Source: Dehalococcoides mccartyi CG5
GTDB lineage: Bacteria; Chloroflexota; Dehalococcoidia; Dehalococcoidales; Dehalococcoidaceae
Direction of reading: 5' to 3'
DNA length: 64,000 nucleotides
Assembly: GCF_000830885.1 (NCBI RefSeq)
Contig: NZ_CP006951.1
Location: 992,001-1,056,000, forward strand
Positions 60,875 through 64,000 of the stretch are shown piece after piece. A model generated the notes under the pieces. That model was not told where the DNA came from. It saw nothing but the letters and a program-made list of their open reading frames with translations, and searched no databases. The position numbers were made by a program, and so were the translations under genes. Each line of letters opens with the position of its first letter. The first letter of the stretch is position 1.

Positions 60875-62332
60875 ATGGCTAAAACAACGACGCTATACAT
60901 AGAAGATGCCGAAATAAAGGTCCTTGTAAACAATGGTAAAAAGATAGAGAAATGGGCGAGCTCTCCTCTTGAAACCGGTCTGGTTATTGACGGATTAATT
61001 CAGGACGAAACCAAGGTATCTGAAGCAATAAAAACTCTGTTTAGCCGTGAGAAAATACCGGCAGGCAGAGTTGTGGCGGCTATGAGCGGTCTTAAATCTA
61101 TCTTCCGTATTATTACCTTGCCTGCCGTACCTAAAAACATACTGGACGAGGCTATTAAAAATGAAGCTAACCGGGTAATTCCCACCCCCATGGACCAGAA
61201 TTACCTGTCCTACCAGATATTGCCCTCCGCTCAGAGCGAAACCAAAGTATTTATCGTAGCCCACCCTAAAAATACTACTGATTCTGTAGTAAGAACGATA
61301 AACAAAGCCGGGCTAAGGCTGGAAGTGCTGGATATTGCCCCGCTGGCTCTTTGCCGTTGTGCCAATCTGGAAAAGGTTATTATTGTAAGCAACTGGCTGG
61401 ATAATGTGGATATTGCCATTATTATAGACCGCATTCCACAGGTTATCCGCAGTCTGTCACTCCCGATTGAAAGCCAGTCTCTAGCCGAGCGGATAAGCAC
61501 CATTGCCGAAGAATTGGCCAGAACCATAACTTTTTATAATTCCAGCCATGCAGAAAGCCTGCTGGATGAAAGCGTACCGGTATTAGTCTCCGGTGAGCTG
61601 GCAAAAGAACCGGATTCATGGCCTTTACTGCTAGACGAACTGAGCAATCAGATTTCCATCCTGCCCTCTCCCTTTGTTGCCAGCGAAGACTTTGACCCCA
61701 GTGTTTATATTGTAAATATGGGTATGGCAATTAGAGAACTGCCTGCCGGTACAGATAACCATAATTCGCTAATCAACTTTAATGCCATGCCGGGTTTTTA
61801 TAAACCCAAAGGCACTTCCCCGGCAGCTATCTTGGTTCCCACTGTAATAGTTCTGCTGGTGGGCGGCCTTGTTTGGGGCTGGTTTTATATTGATGATATG
61901 AAGCAAAAGAATAATACATTGGAACCGCAAGTACAGGTGCAGGAAACTGCTCTGATACAAAAACGGGCGGAACTCTCCGCTATTAATATCCAGCTTAGCA
62001 ACACCCAGAAATCACTGACCGGCATTGAACCGGTAGTAACAGTGCTAAATGATATGCTCTGGGATATGTACCAGGGACGGGAAACAATTACCGGCGACTA
62101 TAAAGCCATTTATAACCTGCATTCCAGCAATATCGGGCTTTCTACTGTCAATTTTGATGGTAAAAGCATTACCGTCACAGGTTACGGCCTGACCAAAACG
62201 GCTGTACTGGAATATGCCGGTATACTCCGGGGCAGCAACCGCTGGCTGGACGTAGTAGTGATTAATATGGAAAAAGTTCTACTGGATGACCAACTCACAT
62301 CCATATATAGTTTCGAATTCCTTTTGAAATAG
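60875..62332 (+). CDS. PilM-PilN fusion protein
   Basis: A 485-residue fusion. Residues about 1-300 look like PilM, an actin-like cytosolic protein (start TTTLYIEDAEIKVLV, VVAAMSGLKSIFRIITLP, EAIKNEANRVIP). A membrane helix (about 315-338) and a coiled coil plus ferredoxin-like domain (about 340-485) follow, the PilN layout. Usually PilM and PilN are separate and PilO comes after them; here PilO precedes. Together they link the inner-membrane platform to the fibre. Confidence 0.85.
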   Translation: MAKTTTLYIEDAEIKVLVNNGKKIEKWASSPLETGLVIDGLIQDETKVSEAIKTLFSREKIPAGRVVAAMSGLKSIFRIITLPAVPKNILDEAIKNEANRVIPTPMDQNYLSYQILPSAQSETKVFIVAHPKNTTDSVVRTINKAGLRLEVLDIAPLALCRCANLEKVIIVSNWLDNVDIAIIIDRIPQVIRSLSLPIESQSLAERISTIAEELARTITFYNSSHAESLLDESVPVLVSGELAKEPDSWPLLLDELSNQISILPSPFVASEDFDPSVYIVNMGMAIRELPAGTDNHNSLINFNAMPGFYKPKGTSPAAILVPTVIVLLVGGLVWGWFYIDDMKQKNNTLEPQVQVQETALIQKRAELSAINIQLSNTQKSLTGIEPVVTVLNDMLWDMYQGRETITGDYKAIYNLHSSNIGLSTVNFDGKSITVTGYGLTKTAVLEYAGILRGSNRWLDVVVINMEKVLLDDQLTSIYSFEFLLK

Positions 62333-62348
62333 AATAGTCTGGTAAAAT

Positions 62349-63464
62349 ATGGACGTTATAAAACTCATCTACGAAGCCGAAGAGAAAAAAGGATCAGACC
62401 TTCATCTGGTAGCCCAAAGCCCGCCGCTGGTTCGGGTAAGGGGCGACCTGGAGGCCTTGAATGGTTATGAACAACTTCAACCGGCAGATATCAAAACCGC
62501 TTTTGAGCAACTGACCACCCACGAAGAGCGCGAAACCTTTTACCAAGAGTGGGAGCTGGATTTCGGTTATTCACTGGACGGAGTGGGACGATTGCGGTGT
62601 AATGCCGCTATGCAAAGGGGGGCTATCAGTCTGGCTATCCGCCTCCTCCCGCCCAATATACCGACTATTAGTGAACTGGAACTACCGGATATATGCCAGA
62701 AACTGGTTACCAAACCCCGTGGCTTGGTGATAGTTACCGGCCCTACCGGCAGCGGCAAGAGCACTACTCTGGCGGCCATGATACAGCACCTGAACAACAC
62801 CGAGAGCAAACACGTGGTGACTATTGAAGACCCTATTGAATATGTTCACCCCTGTATAAAATGTGCCGTTACCCAGCGTCAGCTTGGTTCGGACACACTT
62901 TCCTTTGGGCATGCCCTGAAGCATGTACTCCGCCAAAACCCTGATGTGATAATGGTGGGAGAGATGCGTGACCTGGATACAGCCGCCGCTGTACTGACCA
63001 TTGCCGAAACAGGCCATCTGGTACTCTCCACCTCCCACGCACCCAGTGCCTACCAGGCACTGGAGCGGATTATAGACCTGTTCCCGCCCCATGAAAGGCA
63101 TCTGGCCCAGACCCGTTTGGCTTCGCTGATTGAGGGTGTGCTCTGCCAGACCCTGATACCCCGCTCAAACACCGATGGACGGATAGTGGCGGTGGAAATA
63201 ATGCTGGGAAGCCCGGCGGTCAGAAACCTTATCCGTGAGGGCAAGTTTTACCAGCTGCCGAATGTTATCCGCACCAGCCATGACGAGGGCATGATAACCA
63301 TGGATGAAGCTCTGGTGGAGCTGTACCGCCAGCAGGTAATCAGCCGTGAAAATCTGTTTAACTACTGTCAGGACGCGTCAGAAGTGGAAAAGCTGATAAG
63401 CAGCAGCCCCAGCAGCCAGAAGCGGAAAAAACTTATTGAAAGCAGCAAGAGCCTGCTCTTCTAG
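62349..63464 (+). CDS. pilus retraction ATPase (PilT/PilU-like)
   Basis: A 371-residue hexameric ATPase for pilus retraction or disassembly. Walker A GPTGSGKS (131-138), Asp box TIEDPIEYVH, Walker B NPDVIMVGEMRD and the His box with SHAPSAYQALERI. The short N-terminal PAS-like domain (about 1-100) is the PilT kind. Last gene of the + strand pilus unit, followed by a terminator. Confidence 0.94.
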   Translation: MDVIKLIYEAEEKKGSDLHLVAQSPPLVRVRGDLEALNGYEQLQPADIKTAFEQLTTHEERETFYQEWELDFGYSLDGVGRLRCNAAMQRGAISLAIRLLPPNIPTISELELPDICQKLVTKPRGLVIVTGPTGSGKSTTLAAMIQHLNNTESKHVVTIEDPIEYVHPCIKCAVTQRQLGSDTLSFGHALKHVLRQNPDVIMVGEMRDLDTAAAVLTIAETGHLVLSTSHAPSAYQALERIIDLFPPHERHLAQTRLASLIEGVLCQTLIPRSNTDGRIVAVEIMLGSPAVRNLIREGKFYQLPNVIRTSHDEGMITMDEALVELYRQQVISRENLFNYCQDASEVEKLISSSPSSQKRKKLIESSKSLLF

Positions 63465-63487
63465 AGGGCATTTTACCGAAATAAATT

Positions 63488-63517
63488 AAAGGGGCGGTTT
63501 AAATGAACCGCCCCTTT
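63488..63517 (+). terminator. terminator of the pilus operon
   Basis: AAAGGGGCGGTT (63488-63499) pairs with AACCGCCCCTTT (63506-63517), then T. Confidence 0.88.
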
Positions 63518-63545
63518 TGTTTACCCTTGCACTGCCGATAGATAT

Positions 63546-63577
63546 AATAAAGGTCTGCTTTAAAGCAGACCTTTATT
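63546..63577. terminator. 32-base perfect palindrome, terminator of the pilin gene
   Basis: AATAAAGGTCTGCTTT followed directly by its reverse complement. It lies between the convergent pilT-like and pilin genes and can end both; on the minus strand the tail is TATTAT. Confidence 0.82.
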
Positions 63578-63587
63578 AATTAGCTAA

Positions 63588-63947
63588 TTAAGTGACACTG
63601 GTTGCCTTGGCACCCTGCGTAACTACACCCTCAGCTGTCCATGTGTATGTATACGCCGATGAATTAATTACATAGGGACCAAGTATTGTAGTACCAGGAG
63701 TAATTTGGACTGCAGTAGTCACCGGTGTGATAGCAGTTCCGGGATTATCAGCCATGTAGGCTGTCATGGCCAGCTGAATATTGGCCAGTTCAGTTGCTGC
63801 AGCTTCCTCAGTACCGGAACCGATGAATTTAGCGACATTGGGAACTACTACGGCCGCCAAAACACCCAAGATGGCAACCACTACCAAAAGCTCAATCAGG
63901 GTGAAGCCTTTCTGGTGTTTGCGGAGTTTCCTCATGAAATTGTACAT
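63588..63947 (-). CDS. type IV major pilin (PilA-like prepilin)
   Basis: A 119-residue prepilin: short basic leader, KHQKG-FTLIELLVVVAIL with cleavage after Gly and Glu5, one helix, then a small globular part with no cysteines, so no disulfide-bonded D-loop. Start taken at ATG 63947, eight bases after AAAGGTGGTG; an in-frame GTG at 63962 is less likely. It is convergent to the pilus operon and has its own promoter outside the window, which allows much higher expression than the machinery genes. Confidence 0.92.
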   Translation of the reverse strand: MYNFMRKLRKHQKGFTLIELLVVVAILGVLAAVVVPNVAKFIGSGTEEAAATELANIQLAMTAYMADNPGTAITPVTTAVQITPGTTILGPYVINSSAYTYTWTAEGVVTQGAKATSVT

Positions 63948-64000
63948 TTGTTTGTTCACCACCTTTCGTTTTTCGTATTATGTTTTACCATGTTTTGTAA

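Noticed and set aside
63546-63577. Recombination or attachment site because of the 32-base perfect palindrome
   Set aside because: Its position between two convergent stops and T-rich edge fit a bidirectional terminator better; no integrase is near.
1-64000. CRISPR array, insertion sequence, integrase or prophage
   Set aside because: No regularly spaced repeats, transposase or phage-like genes were found; tRNA at 28 kb has no flanking duplication of its 3' end that I can see.

Overview
The window reads as a compact chromosomal segment of an obligate organohalide-respiring Chloroflexota. Gene content, codon style and several recognisable proteins (AmmeMemoRadiSam set, DUF2769 Cys-rich protein, the proB/proA layout, the hydrolase/NUDIX/CinA set) make Dehalococcoides mccartyi or a close relative the best guess. 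That assignment is inference from memory of the lineage, not a database match. I see no transposon, integrase, CRISPR array or reductive dehalogenase gene: this is core chromosome with tightly packed, often overlapping genes.

Layout. 1-6.5 kb: proB and proA on the + strand, separated by two small paralogous unknowns, two tandem membrane-anchored serine proteases and a TipA-type MerR regulator on the - strand. 6.5-13 kb: RNase PH, NUDIX, CinA-like amidase, DUF167, a two-component module (PAS-like protein, histidine kinase, HTH-receiver regulator), an exported hydrolase and a zinc-ribbon protein. 13-24.5 kb: TypA, an MHS-type transporter, UspA with a long leader, DUF502, FAS1, several small unknowns, alpha/beta hydrolase and RarA. 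24-31.5 kb: AmmeMemoRadiSam pair, DMT transporter, initiator tRNA, YajQ-like protein, lipoprotein, a candidate non-coding RNA and an AAA ATPase. 31.5-42 kb: housekeeping genes coaE, rplU-rpmA-rpmE-DUF1385, hisI, hisA, gatC-gatA. 42-51.5 kb: a DUF2178/XRE/ABC operon, Lrp plus aminotransferase, trpS, ispH, an aldolase/PfkB-kinase pair and an ECF sigma/DUF5667 pair. 51.8-64 kb: a type IV pilus locus with two regulators in front (HTH, atypical NarL-type regulator), then pilB-like, pilC, two prepilin-like genes, two PilX-like exoproteins, pilO-like, a PilM/PilN fusion, pilT-like and a convergent major pilin gene.

Themes. (1) At least seven genes (proB, the MerR gene, a GNAT gene, coaE, the DUF2178 operon, ispH, the aldolase) have a good -35/-10 promoter only 6-11 bases in front of the ATG and no Shine-Dalgarno site, so they are probably read from leaderless mRNAs. 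Most other genes have clear GGAGG-type sites. (2) Two housekeeping genes seem to start at very rare codons: rplU at ATT and hisA at ATA. (3) A roughly 215-nt minus-strand transcript near 30.3 kb with its own promoter, a long closing helix and a strong terminator looks like an unassigned structured RNA. (4) The PilB-like ATPase carries a duplicated N-terminal domain that resembles a degenerate nuclease fold. Strong intrinsic terminators separate most transcription units and were used to define them.
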